Assembly: GCF_010811875.1 (NCBI RefSeq)
Contig: NZ_VKHP01000063.1
Location: 1-37,225, forward strand
DNA from: Bradyrhizobium uaiense
GTDB taxonomy: Bacteria; Pseudomonadota; Alphaproteobacteria; Rhizobiales; Xanthobacteraceae
Reading direction: 5' to 3'
DNA: 37,225 nt
The notes beneath the pieces were generated by a model. The model had not been told where the DNA came from, made no database searches, and saw only the letters and a program-made list of their open reading frames with translations. Each line of letters begins with the position of its first letter. The stretch's first letter is position 1. The translations under genes were made by a program, and so were the position numbers. This document shows, in pieces, positions 15,019 through 23,511 of this stretch.

Positions 15019-15519
15019 TTACGCTTCGCCCTCGGTATCGAACATGGCAGCCGCCATCGCCTCGGCGGTCGACTTGCCGGCCCACACCACGAACTGGAAC
15101 GCCGGGTAGTAGCGCTCGCAGGCGTGGATCGCGTTGACCACCATGGCCTCGCATTGCGAGGTGGAGGCGGTGAGGCCGCCCGGCAGCACCAGCGCCTGAC
15201 GATGCATCACCATGCCGGTGTGGGTCCACAGATCGAAATGGCCGACCCACAATTGTTCGTTGATCGCGGCGACCAGCCGCTGCACTTCGGCGCGACGCGC
15301 CTGCGGCATCTTCATGTCGAAGGCGCAGGCGAGATGCAGCGCCTCGATCTCTCCCATCCAGGTGAAGGAGAGCTGATAGTCGATCCAGTCTCCCTTGGAG
15401 ACGATCGTCACCTCGTCTTCGCCGGAACGCTCGAACGCCCAGTTGTTGTCGGTGGCGATATCCTCGACCACCGCAAGCGGGTTGTTCCGGGAATCGATAA
15501 TGCTTTCGAGGAGGGACAT
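15019..15519 (-). CDS. YbjN domain-containing protein
   Basis: This 166-residue cytoplasmic protein matches the YbjN family: an N-terminal helix (NPLAVVEDIATDNNWAFERS), a beta-sheet core (YQLSFTWMGEIEALHLACAFDMKMP), and a central WVGHFDLWTHTGMVMHRQAL segment. The fold resembles type III secretion chaperones. Function is not firmly known; E. coli YbjN affects motility and stress traits. ATG 15519 gives the standard family start. It lies upstream of proC on the same strand, a neighbourhood I recall from other Rhizobiales. Confidence 0.85.
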   Translation of the reverse strand: MSLLESIIDSRNNPLAVVEDIATDNNWAFERSGEDEVTIVSKGDWIDYQLSFTWMGEIEALHLACAFDMKMPQARRAEVQRLVAAINEQLWVGHFDLWTHTGMVMHRQALVLPGGLTASTSQCEAMVVNAIHACERYYPAFQFVVWAGKSTAEAMAAAMFDTEGEA

Positions 15520-15967
15520 GCCGTCTCGGACCTTGTTCTTATGATCGCTTGATACGCACACGGAAGCCGGCACTTGCGACATACTGCGTCGCGGCCGAGT
15601 GCAGTTCCTTGACCGGGCTTCCGGATGCCCCTGGACCTGACGCCGATGAAGTGATGTGATTTGCGGAATCCGCGCAACCGCACGCCGAGTCCGTCCACAG
15701 CCAAAGCGCGCATCGTCCACAGCTGATCTCCGCCACACTTGTGATTTTGCGAACAAATCGGAATCTAGGCGTTCGCGTAACGATTTATTAACCATTTGGC
15801 GGCGCTTCGCCGCACACGTGAATCGGCCTTTCGGGCGCTCACATCTCTCCGCAAGAGCCGCAGCGCGCTCATGGGGACATGCCGTTTCCCCATGCCAAAG
15901 GTCCTTGCCGAGCTGTCGCGGTTTGGTCATATTTCGTCTCAGGTACGTCCATCCCGGGCGTACCGAT
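15520..15967. other. Gene-free spacer between ybjN and the FMN riboswitch
   Basis: No coding region, RNA gene or repeat was recognised in these 448 bases. It must hold the ybjN promoter (minus strand) and the promoter of the riboswitch transcript (plus strand). The AT-richer stretch around 15770-15800 (TAACGATTTATTAACCATTTGG) is the best place for one, but no clean -35/-10 pair is visible. Confidence 0.5.
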
Positions 15968-16114
15968 GTTCTCAGGGCGGGGTGAAAATCCCCACCGGCG
16001 GTAAAGGGTGATGAGCCCAAGCCCGCGAGCGCCTTCTTCCGCGAAGCCGGGGGAAGGGTCAGCAGATTCGGTGTAATTCCGAAGCCGACGGTTACAGTCC
16101 GGATGAAAGAGAAC
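15968..16114 (+). ncRNA. FMN riboswitch (RFN element) upstream of ribH
   Basis: The conserved FMN aptamer blocks are all present in order: closing stem P1 GTTCTC (15968-15973) with GAGAAC (16109-16114), AGGGCGGGGTGAAAATCCCC, ACCGGCGGTAA, GATGAGCCC, GCGAGCG, GGGTCAGCAGA, GTGTAATTCCGAAGCCGACGG and ACAGTCCGGATG. FMN binding normally turns down expression of the downstream riboflavin gene. A hairpin at 16127-16145 and the ribosome site GAGGAAAG (about 16187) follow and probably form the expression platform; there is no U-run, which favours translational control. Confidence 0.96.
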
Positions 16115-16196
16115 GGTTGCGGCAGCCAACGCGATTTTCGCGTGGGCTCGTGTCGTTGTCCGTGTGCCCTGATTCTGGTCCTGAAAGAGGAAAGCC

Positions 16197-16793
16197 ATGA
16201 ATCAGATGTTGCAAGACGCTGAAGTTCAAGACACTGAAGTTCAAGACGCTGAAATCCAAACCTCCCAAGCAGAAAATGTTCCCGATACGCCGGCTAGTCC
16301 GCCGACGCCGGAGCATCCGCATTTCGCAAAGCCGCAGCGCGTTGCCTTCGTGCAATCGTCCTGGCATCGCGATGTGGTGGAGGAGTGCCGCATCTCCTTC
16401 CTGAAGGAGATCGAGGCGCGCCACATCACCAATGTGGACGTGTTCGAGGTGCCGGGCTCGTTCGAGATTCCGCTGCATGCGCAGCTCCTGGCGAAGACCC
16501 GCCGCTACACCGCGATCGTCGCGGCCGGGCTTGTCGTCGACGGTGGCATCTATCGCCACGAATTCGTCGCCGACACCGTGATCAAGGCACTGATGGATGT
16601 GCAGTTGCGCACCGAGGTGCCGGTGTTCTCAGCGGTGCTGACGCCGCAGCAATTCCATGAGACCGAGGTGCATTACGACTTCTTCCGCAAGCACTTCGTG
16701 ATCAAGGGGATCGAGGTCGCGGAGGCCTGCGCCAACACGTTGCACAGCCTGGAGCGTTTGCGCGGCCAGGTCGCGGCGGGAATCCCCGGCTAA
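16197..16793 (+). CDS. ribH: 6,7-dimethyl-8-ribityllumazine synthase (RibH2 type)
   Basis: This 198-residue enzyme joins 5-amino-6-ribitylaminouracil and dihydroxybutanone phosphate, the penultimate riboflavin step. The core (about 45-190) has the RibH2 wording known from Brucella and Mesorhizobium: VAFVQSSWHRDVVEECR, VFEVPGSFEIPLHAQLLAKT, GLVVDGGIYRHEFVADTVI, LTPQQFHE. RibH2 proteins form decamers. The first 45 residues are an unusual acidic/Gln/Pro tail built partly from a five-residue repeat (QDAEV, QDTEV, QDAEI). The ATG at 16197 has GAGGAAAG upstream. It is the only gene directly under the FMN riboswitch; the other rib genes must lie elsewhere, perhaps with a second ribH. Confidence 0.94.
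   Translation: MNQMLQDAEVQDTEVQDAEIQTSQAENVPDTPASPPTPEHPHFAKPQRVAFVQSSWHRDVVEECRISFLKEIEARHITNVDVFEVPGSFEIPLHAQLLAKTRRYTAIVAAGLVVDGGIYRHEFVADTVIKALMDVQLRTEVPVFSAVLTPQQFHETEVHYDFFRKHFVIKGIEVAEACANTLHSLERLRGQVAAGIPG
16212..16256 (+). repeat. Three 15-bp tandem repeats in the ribH N-terminal codons
   Basis: Three consecutive 15-bp units starting CAAGAC(G/A)CTGAA (16212-16226, 16227-16241, 16242-16256) encode QDAEV-QDTEV-QDAEI. Unit number could vary between strains by slippage. They lie outside the conserved enzyme core. Confidence 0.9.
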
Positions 16794-16912
16794 GCGTCGG
16801 GGCCTCGAAGATCCAACACAAAAGCGATTCCGGCATGCGCGCCGGGATCGCTCTCGCAGCCAGCGCGTTCGGTTATGCTTGCCCGCATAAACCAAATGTG
16901 CGGGAGGCGCTC

Positions 16913-17719
16913 ATGACCGAACAACATTCCTCCGACTGGCTCGGCCTGTCGGGCCGCGTTGCCGTCGTCACCGGTGGAGGCGGCGGCATCGGCCGCGCCA
17001 CCGCGGTCAGCTTCGCGCGCGCCGGCGCCAACGTCGCTGCGCTCGATCGCGACGAGCGCTCCCTTGCGGAGACCAGGGCAAAGCTGCGCGAGTTCGGCGA
17101 CGGCCATCTCGTCGCAAGCTGCGACACGACCAGCGAGGACAACGTCGCTGTCGTCGCGGACACCGTTGCGCGCACGCTCGGTGCTTGCGACGTCCTCGTC
17201 AACACCGCGGCGGTGCTGCGCCCCGGCGGGCTCGACACGCTGCCGCTCGCCGAATGGAATGCGGTGCTGGCGGTCAATCTCACCGGCTATTTCATCTGCG
17301 CGCAGGCGTTCGGCCGGCAGATGCGCAAGGCCGGGCGCGGCAGCCTCATTCACGTCGCCTCGATCGCCGCCAGCAATGCGCAGGGGCAGAGCGGCGCCTA
17401 CAGCGTCAGCAAGGCCGCCGTCGTGATGCTCTCGCAGCAACTCGCCGCCGAATGGGGGCCGCACGGCGTCCGCAGCAATGTGGTCAGCCCGGGCCTTGTC
17501 GTCACGCCGATGAGCCAGGCGTTCTACGATACGCCAGGGGTCACCGAGCGGCGCACCGCCGTGGTGCCGATGCGCCGGATCGGCGCGGCGCAGGATATGG
17601 CGGACGCGACCCTGTTCCTGGCGAGCGACCGGTCGTCCTATGTCAATGGCGAGGAAATCATCGTCGATGGCGGCTATGCGCGGACGCTGATGAGTCACGT
17701 GCCGCGGCCGGGGTTTTAG
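16913..17719 (+). CDS. SDR-family NAD(P)-dependent oxidoreductase
   Basis: This 268-residue classical short-chain dehydrogenase has the cofactor motif TGGGGGIG (20-27), NTAA (97-100, a variant of NNAG), catalytic Ser150 (VASIAAS), Tyr163 and Lys167 (YSVSK). Asp at the end of the second strand (ALDRDE) suggests NAD(H) preference. The C-terminal VNGEEIIVDGGY is typical of the family. ATG 16913 is chosen for GGGAGG at 16902-16907. The substrate cannot be inferred: the neighbours ribH and prs are unrelated housekeeping genes. Confidence 0.9.
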   Translation: MTEQHSSDWLGLSGRVAVVTGGGGGIGRATAVSFARAGANVAALDRDERSLAETRAKLREFGDGHLVASCDTTSEDNVAVVADTVARTLGACDVLVNTAAVLRPGGLDTLPLAEWNAVLAVNLTGYFICAQAFGRQMRKAGRGSLIHVASIAASNAQGQSGAYSVSKAAVVMLSQQLAAEWGPHGVRSNVVSPGLVVTPMSQAFYDTPGVTERRTAVVPMRRIGAAQDMADATLFLASDRSSYVNGEEIIVDGGYARTLMSHVPRPGF

Positions 17720-17742
17720 CGCATCTGGCACCGCATACTCGG

Positions 17743-17867
17743 TGTCGTCCCGGCCTTGAGCCGGGACCCATAACCACGAATGTGAATTTGATTTACAACG
17801 CTGGAGCCACAGCCGTCGCAACAACAACGGCCGGTGGTTATGGGTCCCTGCTTTCGCAGGGACGACA
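17743..17867. repeat. Composite palindromic repeat, copy C
   Basis: The outer ends GTCGTCC/GGACGAC and inner arms GGGACCCATAACCAC/GTGGTTATGGGTCCC are perfectly kept. The left hairpin tip is CCCGGC-CTTGA-GCCGGG and the right is CCCTGC-TTTC-GCAGGG, the opposite arrangement to copy A. It lies between the convergent SDR and prs genes. Confidence 0.88.
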
Positions 17868-17878
17868 AAGAGTATGCC

Positions 17879-18832
17879 CTAGTCAAACAGGCTCGACACC
17901 GACTCTTCCGCCGCGGTGCGGCCGATCGCTTCGGCGATCAGGCCGGCGATCGAGATCTGGCGGATGTTCGGCGCCTTGTTGACGGCCTCGGTCGGCAGGA
18001 TCGAGTCGGTGATGACCAGTTCCTTCAGCCGCGACGACGCAATGCGCGCGGCGGCTCCGCCTGACAGCACGCCGTGGGTGATGTAGGCCGAGACTTCCTT
18101 GGCGCCGTGCGCGATCAGCGCCTCGGCCGCGTTCACCAGCGTGCCGCCGGAGTCGACGATGTCATCGACCAGAATGCAGTTGTAGCCGGCGACGTCGCCG
18201 ATCACGTTCATCACCTCGGACTCACCGGGACGCTCGCGGCGCTTGTCGACGATCGCCAGCGGGGTGTTGATGCGCTTGGCGAGGCCGCGGGCACGTGCCA
18301 CGCCGCCGACGTCGGGCGACACCACCATCACCTTGGCGAGGTCGAACTTTTCCCTGATGTCGCGCACCATCAAGGGCGCCGCGAACAAATTGTCGGTCGG
18401 GATGTCGAAGAAGCCCTGGATCTGGCCCGCATGCAGGTCGAGCGTCATGACGCGGTCGACGCCGGCATGGGCGATCAGATTGGCGACGAGCTTGGCCGAG
18501 ATCGGCGTGCGCGAGCCGGAGCGGCGGTCCTGCCTGGCATAGCCGAAATAGGGGATCACTGCCGTGATGCGGCGTGCCGAGGATCGGCGCAGCGCGTCGG
18601 TGATGATCAGCAATTCCATCAAATTGTCGTTCGCCGGATACGACGTCGACTGCAGGATGAACATGTCCGAGCCGCGGACGTTCTCCTGGATCTCGACGAA
18701 GATCTCCATGTCGGCGAAGCGCCGGACCACGGCCTTGGTCAGTTCGATGCCAAGTCCCTTGGCGATTTCCTGCGCCAGCGCAGGATTGGAGTTGCCGGCG
18801 ACGAGCTTGATTGATCCGTTTTTTGCCGACAT
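17879..18832 (-). CDS. prs: Ribose-phosphate pyrophosphokinase (PRPP synthetase)
   Basis: This 317-residue enzyme makes PRPP from ribose 5-phosphate and ATP for purine, pyrimidine, His and Trp synthesis. It has RRFADMEIFVEI near the N terminus, the flexible catalytic loop RQDRRSGSRTPISAK (100-114), the metal-binding LDLHAGQIQGFF (131-142) and the PRPP loop LVDDIVDSGGT (221-231). ATG 18832 (MSAKNGS) is chosen because a GGGGGAAG ribosome site lies just upstream; a longer frame to 18874 adds non-conserved residues. The N and C termini are typical of class I enzymes. Confidence 0.96.
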   Translation of the reverse strand: MSAKNGSIKLVAGNSNPALAQEIAKGLGIELTKAVVRRFADMEIFVEIQENVRGSDMFILQSTSYPANDNLMELLIITDALRRSSARRITAVIPYFGYARQDRRSGSRTPISAKLVANLIAHAGVDRVMTLDLHAGQIQGFFDIPTDNLFAAPLMVRDIREKFDLAKVMVVSPDVGGVARARGLAKRINTPLAIVDKRRERPGESEVMNVIGDVAGYNCILVDDIVDSGGTLVNAAEALIAHGAKEVSAYITHGVLSGGAAARIASSRLKELVITDSILPTEAVNKAPNIRQISIAGLIAEAIGRTAAEESVSSLFD

Positions 18833-18967
18833 CGATGCTTCCCCCCGCGCCTTGCTGGATACGACGTTCAGCATCTCAAGTCCTTACAGAACCGGCGGGT
18901 TTTCGGTGCGCGAGGGAATATCAGGCAGGCGGCTCCGATGGCAACCCATTAGCTGCTTTCGCCGCCG

Positions 18968-19010
18968 TTTTCCTGGGCAAAAAACGCCTTACCCCGGGAG
19001 ATACCGGGGG
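18968..19010 (-). terminator. Probable terminator of the lipoprotein gene
   Basis: Directly after the stop at 19011, the minus strand forms CCCCGG-TATCT-CCGGGG, then a short TAAGGCG gap and a run of six T. The gap between hairpin and T-run makes it weaker than a textbook terminator. Confidence 0.5.
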
Positions 19011-19619
19011 TTAGTCGGCCGAATAGCCGAGCGCCACGGTCTCGGGCGACGCCGCGGCCGGGGCGCTCGCCACCGTCGGCCCACGGAGCTCCGGTGCCGG
19101 GGCGGGCGCCGGGCCGCCGTTGATCATGCTGGACAGGCCGCTGAGGCCGGCCTGGGCGATCTTGCGCAGCACCAGATCGTCGGCCGCGGCCCAGGCGTCG
19201 CGGCCGGCCTTGCCGGCGGGTTCTTCACCCGAAAGCCGGAGCGCCCGTTGCTGGTTGCTGTCGTAGACGTCCCATACCCACGAGATCATGGTGCGGCCGC
19301 GCACCACTTGCGCCGACAGATAGCTGCGCACGCGGTAGGCCGCGGTGCCCTGGCGCGACACGACCGACAGGCTGCGCAGCTTGGATTCGCTGTCGAGCAC
19401 ACCCACCATGCGGTCGAACACCTGGGGCGGCGGGCCGTCGATCGATTCGAAGGCAACGGTTGCCCCGCCGCTCGCCGGTGTGGCCATGGCGTAGGAGTCG
19501 GCAGCGCCGCCGCCGGCCGCGCATCCGCCCAGCACACCAGCGACCGCCAGCCACGTGACTGCGATCGCGGCACGCACGATTGTCCCAGTTTGAAACTGGT
19601 GGTCTGACGCTTCCCTCAT
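19011..19619 (-). CDS. Putative lipoprotein of unknown function
   Basis: This 202-residue protein has a signal sequence ending in the lipobox LGGC (about residues 30-33), so it should be lipidated by Lgt (encoded at 22654 in this window) and anchored in a membrane. The mature part has an alpha/beta region of about 120 residues (ATVAFESIDGPPPQVFDRMVGVLDSE, RSYLSAQVVRGRTMISWVWDVYD) ending in a Pro/Ala-rich tail. I recognise it only as a conserved hypothetical type from Rhizobiales. The ATG at 19619 has AGGA five bases upstream. It lies upstream of prs on the same strand, separated by a probable terminator. Confidence 0.78.
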   Translation of the reverse strand: MREASDHQFQTGTIVRAAIAVTWLAVAGVLGGCAAGGGAADSYAMATPASGGATVAFESIDGPPPQVFDRMVGVLDSESKLRSLSVVSRQGTAAYRVRSYLSAQVVRGRTMISWVWDVYDSNQQRALRLSGEEPAGKAGRDAWAAADDLVLRKIAQAGLSGLSSMINGGPAPAPAPELRGPTVASAPAAASPETVALGYSAD

Positions 19620-19737
19620 TGGGTCCTGCGATATCGTTAAAACGGCTTAACGTCTAGGGCAGGACGGCCACAGCACTTAACCTATCCGGCGGGCCGGGCC
19701 GGGGAGAGGATCGAATTCCTTGCTCGATATTTCCGGC

Positions 19738-20670
19738 TCAGTCGGCCAGATGATGTTGCATCGCTTCGGTGATCCAGGCCCATTCGCGGTTCGGGCTCGC
19801 GTCCGGCTTCTGTCCGCGCATGATGGCGACGAGCTCCCAGTAGCGGGCCGCACGGGCGTCGTGCAGCGCATATTTGCCGCGAATCCAGTTGCGGAATTCC
19901 AGGTCGGGTTCTCGCTTCAGCAATCGCGCCGAGGTCTCCAGCCAGTCGCGGGCCAGGGCCTGGCCGGCCTCCGACGTCGGCCCGAGATCGCGCGCGATAA
20001 TCTCTTTGGCTCTTGCCAGCACGGTCTTGTTGGCCGCCTGCCAGGCGGCGAGATCCAGCACGTGGTGATTCCAGACGTCCTCTGCGTTGGCGCGGATGTT
20101 GGCGACGAGAGTGGGATCGCCCAGCATCTCCGACAGCTCGATCCAGGCATCGCATTGCTCGGGTGTCGGATCATCGGGCAGTTCGGGCACCGTCGTCTCG
20201 ATCATCTGCCGGACCCATTTCCGGTCGATGTTGATGCCGTCGGACACCTTCTCGAAAAAGCGTTCGACGACGTTGCGGCGCTCGGCGCGGGATAGCTGCG
20301 TCATGGTCAGAAATCTCCTCAGGTCTGCTTCGGTGAGTTGCGGTGAACGCAACGCAGCCCGCAGGGCCGAGGCGACGCGGCGCTGGGCCGCGATCTCCGC
20401 TTCCAGCGTCTCGAGGCGGAGCTTCAGCGCTTCGACCAGCGAGAGCTCCTCGGTCAGGACCTCACGGATCGCGTCGAGACCGAGCCCTGCATCGCGCAGG
20501 CAGCGGATCAGGTCGAGGCGAACGAGCTCTGCGTCGGTGAAGACGCGATAGCCGCTCGCGGTGCGGCCGGCCGGCGGCAGCAACCCCTGGTCCGAATAGA
20601 AGCGGAGCTTGCGGACGGAAATTCCGCTGAGCCGCGCCGCCTCGCCGATGCTGTAGGTGCGTTGTGTCAT
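19738..20670 (-). CDS. MerR-family transcriptional regulator with large effector domain
   Basis: This 310-residue regulator has a MerR winged-helix at residues 5-75 (YSIGEAARLSGISVRKLRFYSDQGLLPP, then GYRVFTDAELVRLDLIRCLRDAG), a dimerisation coiled coil (about 76-115), and a long helical C-terminal domain (about 130-310). No metal-binding Cys pattern is present, so it is not a metal sensor. The domain carries DPTPEQCDAWIELSEM, which recalls the TipAS/drug-sensing group of MerR proteins, so a small-molecule ligand is likely. The ATG at 20670 begins the HTH directly. No obvious target gene is divergent from it. Confidence 0.87.
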   Translation of the reverse strand: MTQRTYSIGEAARLSGISVRKLRFYSDQGLLPPAGRTASGYRVFTDAELVRLDLIRCLRDAGLGLDAIREVLTEELSLVEALKLRLETLEAEIAAQRRVASALRAALRSPQLTEADLRRFLTMTQLSRAERRNVVERFFEKVSDGINIDRKWVRQMIETTVPELPDDPTPEQCDAWIELSEMLGDPTLVANIRANAEDVWNHHVLDLAAWQAANKTVLARAKEIIARDLGPTSEAGQALARDWLETSARLLKREPDLEFRNWIRGKYALHDARAARYWELVAIMRGQKPDASPNREWAWITEAMQHHLAD

Positions 20671-20733
20671 GCGCCGCTTGTCCGGTCTCCAGCAGGTGGA
20701 GAGTCAAGACGCTTGTCGCATGAAAATGAAGAG

Positions 20734-20749
20734 GACGCCCGGCGGCGTC
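20734..20749 (-). terminator. Hairpin overlapping the pgeF stop codon
   Basis: The dyad GACGCC-CGGC-GGCGTC overlaps the pgeF stop (20748-20750) and is followed on the minus strand by CTCTTCATTTTC. It is a plausible weak terminator for the pgeF/methyltransferase/lgt/hydrolase operon. Confidence 0.45.
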
Positions 20750-21515
20750 AGCGTTCCAGCGCGATGGCGTGAACGAGCCGGCCGTAATCAGCTTCCTTGC
20801 GGTGCACGGAGCGGCGGTAGCTGAAACAGCGCTCGTCGGAATAGGTGTCGATGCCAAGATCGTCGATCATCAGCACGCCGGCATTTTCCAGCCGCATGCG
20901 GATGAAGCCGGCGAGATCGAACATCGCATGGCCGTCGCGTTCGGCGGGAATGAAGAACATGCCGTTCTCCGCATCGGCCTCGATGAAGCGCTCGACGAAT
21001 TCGCGTCCGACCTCGTAGGACTCCTTGCGGATCAGCGGCCCGATGGCGGCGACGATGCCGCCGCGCTCCGCGCCGAGCTTCTCCATCGCATCGATGGTCG
21101 ATTCCAGCACACCGGTCAGCGCGCCCTTCCAGCCGGCATGCGCTGCACCGATCACCCGCGCACTGGGATCGACGAACAGGATCGGGCCACAGTCGGCCGT
21201 CGTGACCGATATCGCAAGGCCTTCGCTGCGGGTGACGAGCGCATCCGCCTTCGGGCGCGCTGCGCCATTCCACGGGCTGTCCACGACGACGGCGTCGGGC
21301 GAGTGAACCTGGTGCACACTGATCAAATGATCGAGCGGCACGCCGAGTTGCTCGGCCATCCGCCGCCGGTTCTCCACGACCCTGGCCGGATCGTCGTTGG
21401 AGCCGAGCCCGCCGTTGAGGCCGGCATAGATGCCTTCGGAAACGCCGCCCTCGCGCGAGAAGAAGGCGTGGCGCAGGCCAGGTATGGCCGACAGCAAGGG
21501 TGATCCCAATGTCAT
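20748..21515 (-). CDS. pgeF: Peptidoglycan editing factor PgeF (YfiH/DUF152)
   Basis: This 255-residue cytosolic protein of the multicopper-oxidase-like YfiH family has the conserved metal site residues: His71 (SVHQVHS), Cys109 (TTADCGP) and His126 (AAHAGWKG). E. coli YfiH hydrolyses UDP-MurNAc-L-Ser so that the wrong residue does not enter peptidoglycan, and relatives have been described as purine nucleoside oxidoreductases. The ATG at 21515 overlaps the stop of the methyltransferase gene as ATGA, indicating translational coupling. Gene order lgt, methyltransferase, pgeF is common in alphaproteobacteria and links the gene to envelope biogenesis. Confidence 0.93.
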   Translation of the reverse strand: MTLGSPLLSAIPGLRHAFFSREGGVSEGIYAGLNGGLGSNDDPARVVENRRRMAEQLGVPLDHLISVHQVHSPDAVVVDSPWNGAARPKADALVTRSEGLAISVTTADCGPILFVDPSARVIGAAHAGWKGALTGVLESTIDAMEKLGAERGGIVAAIGPLIRKESYEVGREFVERFIEADAENGMFFIPAERDGHAMFDLAGFIRMRLENAGVLMIDDLGIDTYSDERCFSYRRSVHRKEADYGRLVHAIALER

Positions 21516-22630
21516 TGTTCGGTCTCGTCAGGCTGATCGCTCAGTCCGGCGATCGAGGTGAGGTGCGGGTCGGAGATGGCCATAACCTTGAACATCGAGC
21601 CCATCCCGCCGCGGCCGGAATCGGTCAGCCGTTTCAGCGCACCGGCGACGTCGGCGGAGACTTCGGGGCTTGCCTTCGCCATCAGTCCGGCAGCTCGGGC
21701 CTCGACGCCGAGGCGCTTGAGGAAGTCGCCCTGCGTCGCCGGCCCGTGCACGCGCGCGCCGACATCCTCGGCGGCCCGTGCCAGGGCCTGGAAATCGACA
21801 TGCGCGGTCACGTCGGCTTGTCCCGGGTTCTTCAGCGGGTCGGCGAAGCTGTGGCGTGCGATCGCCTGGAAGGTGTCGCCGGCGTCGCTGCGCAGATGGC
21901 CGTAGTCGATGATCAGCGCGGCGCCGTCCTGGTCGCGCACCCGCGTGGCAAGCTTCATGATCTCGTTGTCGGGCCGCCATTCGAACACCGCGCCGAGCGG
22001 GGCGGCGCGCACCAGCGGCGGCAGCAGCACCTCGAAGTGTGGTGTCGGCTCGACGGCAGGTGCGAAATACAGGCTGCCATTGGCATCCATCCCGACCGTG
22101 CGCTCGTGCCACCCGGTCTCGCGGCGGACCATCTGGTGGATCGGCAGCACGTCGAAATATTCGTTGGCGAGGATCACCGCCGGCCCCTCGGGGACGTCGT
22201 CGATGCTGTCGTGCCAGGTGATGTTGCGCACGCCGGTCAGCGTCGTGTGCTGCTTCTCGCGCAGCACCGGATTGACCTCGACGAGGTGGATGCTGAGCGA
22301 CTGGTAGAGCGGCGGCAGCACGCGCAGCGCACGCAGCGCGTCGGACATCATGGTGCCGCGGCCGGGCCCGAGCTCGATCAGGCGGAGCGTCTCGGGTGAG
22401 CCGATCGCGCGCCAGATCGAGGCGCTCCACAGTCCGAGCAGCTCGCCGAACATCTGGCTGACCTCGGGCGCGGTGGTGAAGTCGCCCTCGCGGCCGAGCG
22501 GATCGCGCGACAAATAGTAGCCGTAATGCGGATGCATCAGGCACAATTCCATGTAGCGCCAGACCGGCATCGGCCCGGACAATTTGATCAGCTTCCTGAT
22601 CTCATCCAGCAACGGGGAGGGTTCGCTCAC
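21512..22630 (-). CDS. Class I SAM-dependent methyltransferase (MidA/NDUFAF7-like)
   Basis: This 372-residue protein belongs to the DUF185/MidA family, whose mitochondrial member NDUFAF7 methylates an Arg of a complex I subunit. It shows MPVWRYMELCLMHPHYGYY near the start, DFTTAPEVSQMFGELLG, the SAM motif ELGPGRGTMMSD, and NEYFDVLPIHQ. The GTG at 22630 is used because AAGGAAGG precedes it and the family N terminus starts there; the longer frame runs into lgt. By analogy it may assist respiratory complex I assembly; this is inference. It sits between lgt (23 bp) and pgeF (4-bp overlap). Confidence 0.9.
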   Translation of the reverse strand: MSEPSPLLDEIRKLIKLSGPMPVWRYMELCLMHPHYGYYLSRDPLGREGDFTTAPEVSQMFGELLGLWSASIWRAIGSPETLRLIELGPGRGTMMSDALRALRVLPPLYQSLSIHLVEVNPVLREKQHTTLTGVRNITWHDSIDDVPEGPAVILANEYFDVLPIHQMVRRETGWHERTVGMDANGSLYFAPAVEPTPHFEVLLPPLVRAAPLGAVFEWRPDNEIMKLATRVRDQDGAALIIDYGHLRSDAGDTFQAIARHSFADPLKNPGQADVTAHVDFQALARAAEDVGARVHGPATQGDFLKRLGVEARAAGLMAKASPEVSADVAGALKRLTDSGRGGMGSMFKVMAISDPHLTSIAGLSDQPDETEQ

Positions 22631-22653
22631 GGCCTTCCTTGGATTGCACTTGC

Positions 22654-23496
22654 TTACGCTGAACTCGGCGCCGGCCCGTTCGCCCTGCGGCGGACGGCGG
22701 CCGTGATGATGATAACGCCCACGATGATCATTGGCACCGACAGCAGCATGCCCATGGTCAGTCCGCCCCACAGGAATCCGAGCTGCGGGTCCGGTTCCCG
22801 GAAGTGCTCGCCGATGATCCGGGCAATGCCGTAGATCGTGATGAAGCTGCCGAGGATCAGGCCGGGCCGCTTGAGCGCACCCATCCGGATCATGATCGCC
22901 AACGCCGTGAACAGCACGATGCCCTCGAGCCCGGCCTCATAGAGCTGGCTCGGGTGGCGCGGCAACGGCCCGCCATTGGGGAAGATCATGGCCCAGGGCA
23001 GGCTTGCATCGGCGTGCCGGCCCCACAATTCGCTGTTGATGAAGTTGGCGAGACGGCCGAGGAACAGCCCGATCGGCGCGACCGCCGTGGTGATGTCGCC
23101 GAGCGACAGGATCGGGATGTTGTTGCGGCGGGCAAACAGCATCACTGCGGCGACGCAGCCGAGGAAGCCGCCGTGGAACGACATGCCGCCCTTCCACAGT
23201 TCGAGGATCTCGGACGGGTGCGCGATGAAGAACGGCAGGTTGTAGAACAGCACATAGCCGGTGCGCCCGCCGACGATGATGCCGATGGTGACCCAGAGGA
23301 TGAAGTCGTCGAGCTGCGGCAGCGTGATCGGCACCTCGCCGCCCCACAGCCGGTCCTTCTTGATCAGCGAGCGGGCGTAGATCCAGCCCAGCACGATGCC
23401 GACGATATAGGCCAGCGCATACCAGCGGATCACGATCGGCCCGAGCGCGAGCGCGACGGGGTTGAACACCGGAAAGTCGATCAGCAGGAACGGCAT
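22654..23496 (-). CDS. lgt: Phosphatidylglycerol--prolipoprotein diacylglyceryl transferase
   Basis: This 280-residue inner-membrane enzyme transfers diacylglycerol to the lipobox Cys of prolipoproteins. It has about seven hydrophobic segments, the essential HGG motif with His108 (MSFHGGFLG), the Lgt signature GRLANFINSELWGR (147-160), HPSQLYEA and the C-terminal IGEHFREPD. The ATG at 23496 gives the standard N terminus (MPFLLIDFPVFNP). It lies 15 bp after the dienelactone hydrolase stop and 23 bp before the methyltransferase start, so all four minus-strand genes probably form one operon. Confidence 0.96.
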   Translation of the reverse strand: MPFLLIDFPVFNPVALALGPIVIRWYALAYIVGIVLGWIYARSLIKKDRLWGGEVPITLPQLDDFILWVTIGIIVGGRTGYVLFYNLPFFIAHPSEILELWKGGMSFHGGFLGCVAAVMLFARRNNIPILSLGDITTAVAPIGLFLGRLANFINSELWGRHADASLPWAMIFPNGGPLPRHPSQLYEAGLEGIVLFTALAIMIRMGALKRPGLILGSFITIYGIARIIGEHFREPDPQLGFLWGGLTMGMLLSVPMIIVGVIIITAAVRRRANGPAPSSA

Positions 23497-23511
23497 CGTG
23501 CGGGTTGAGAC

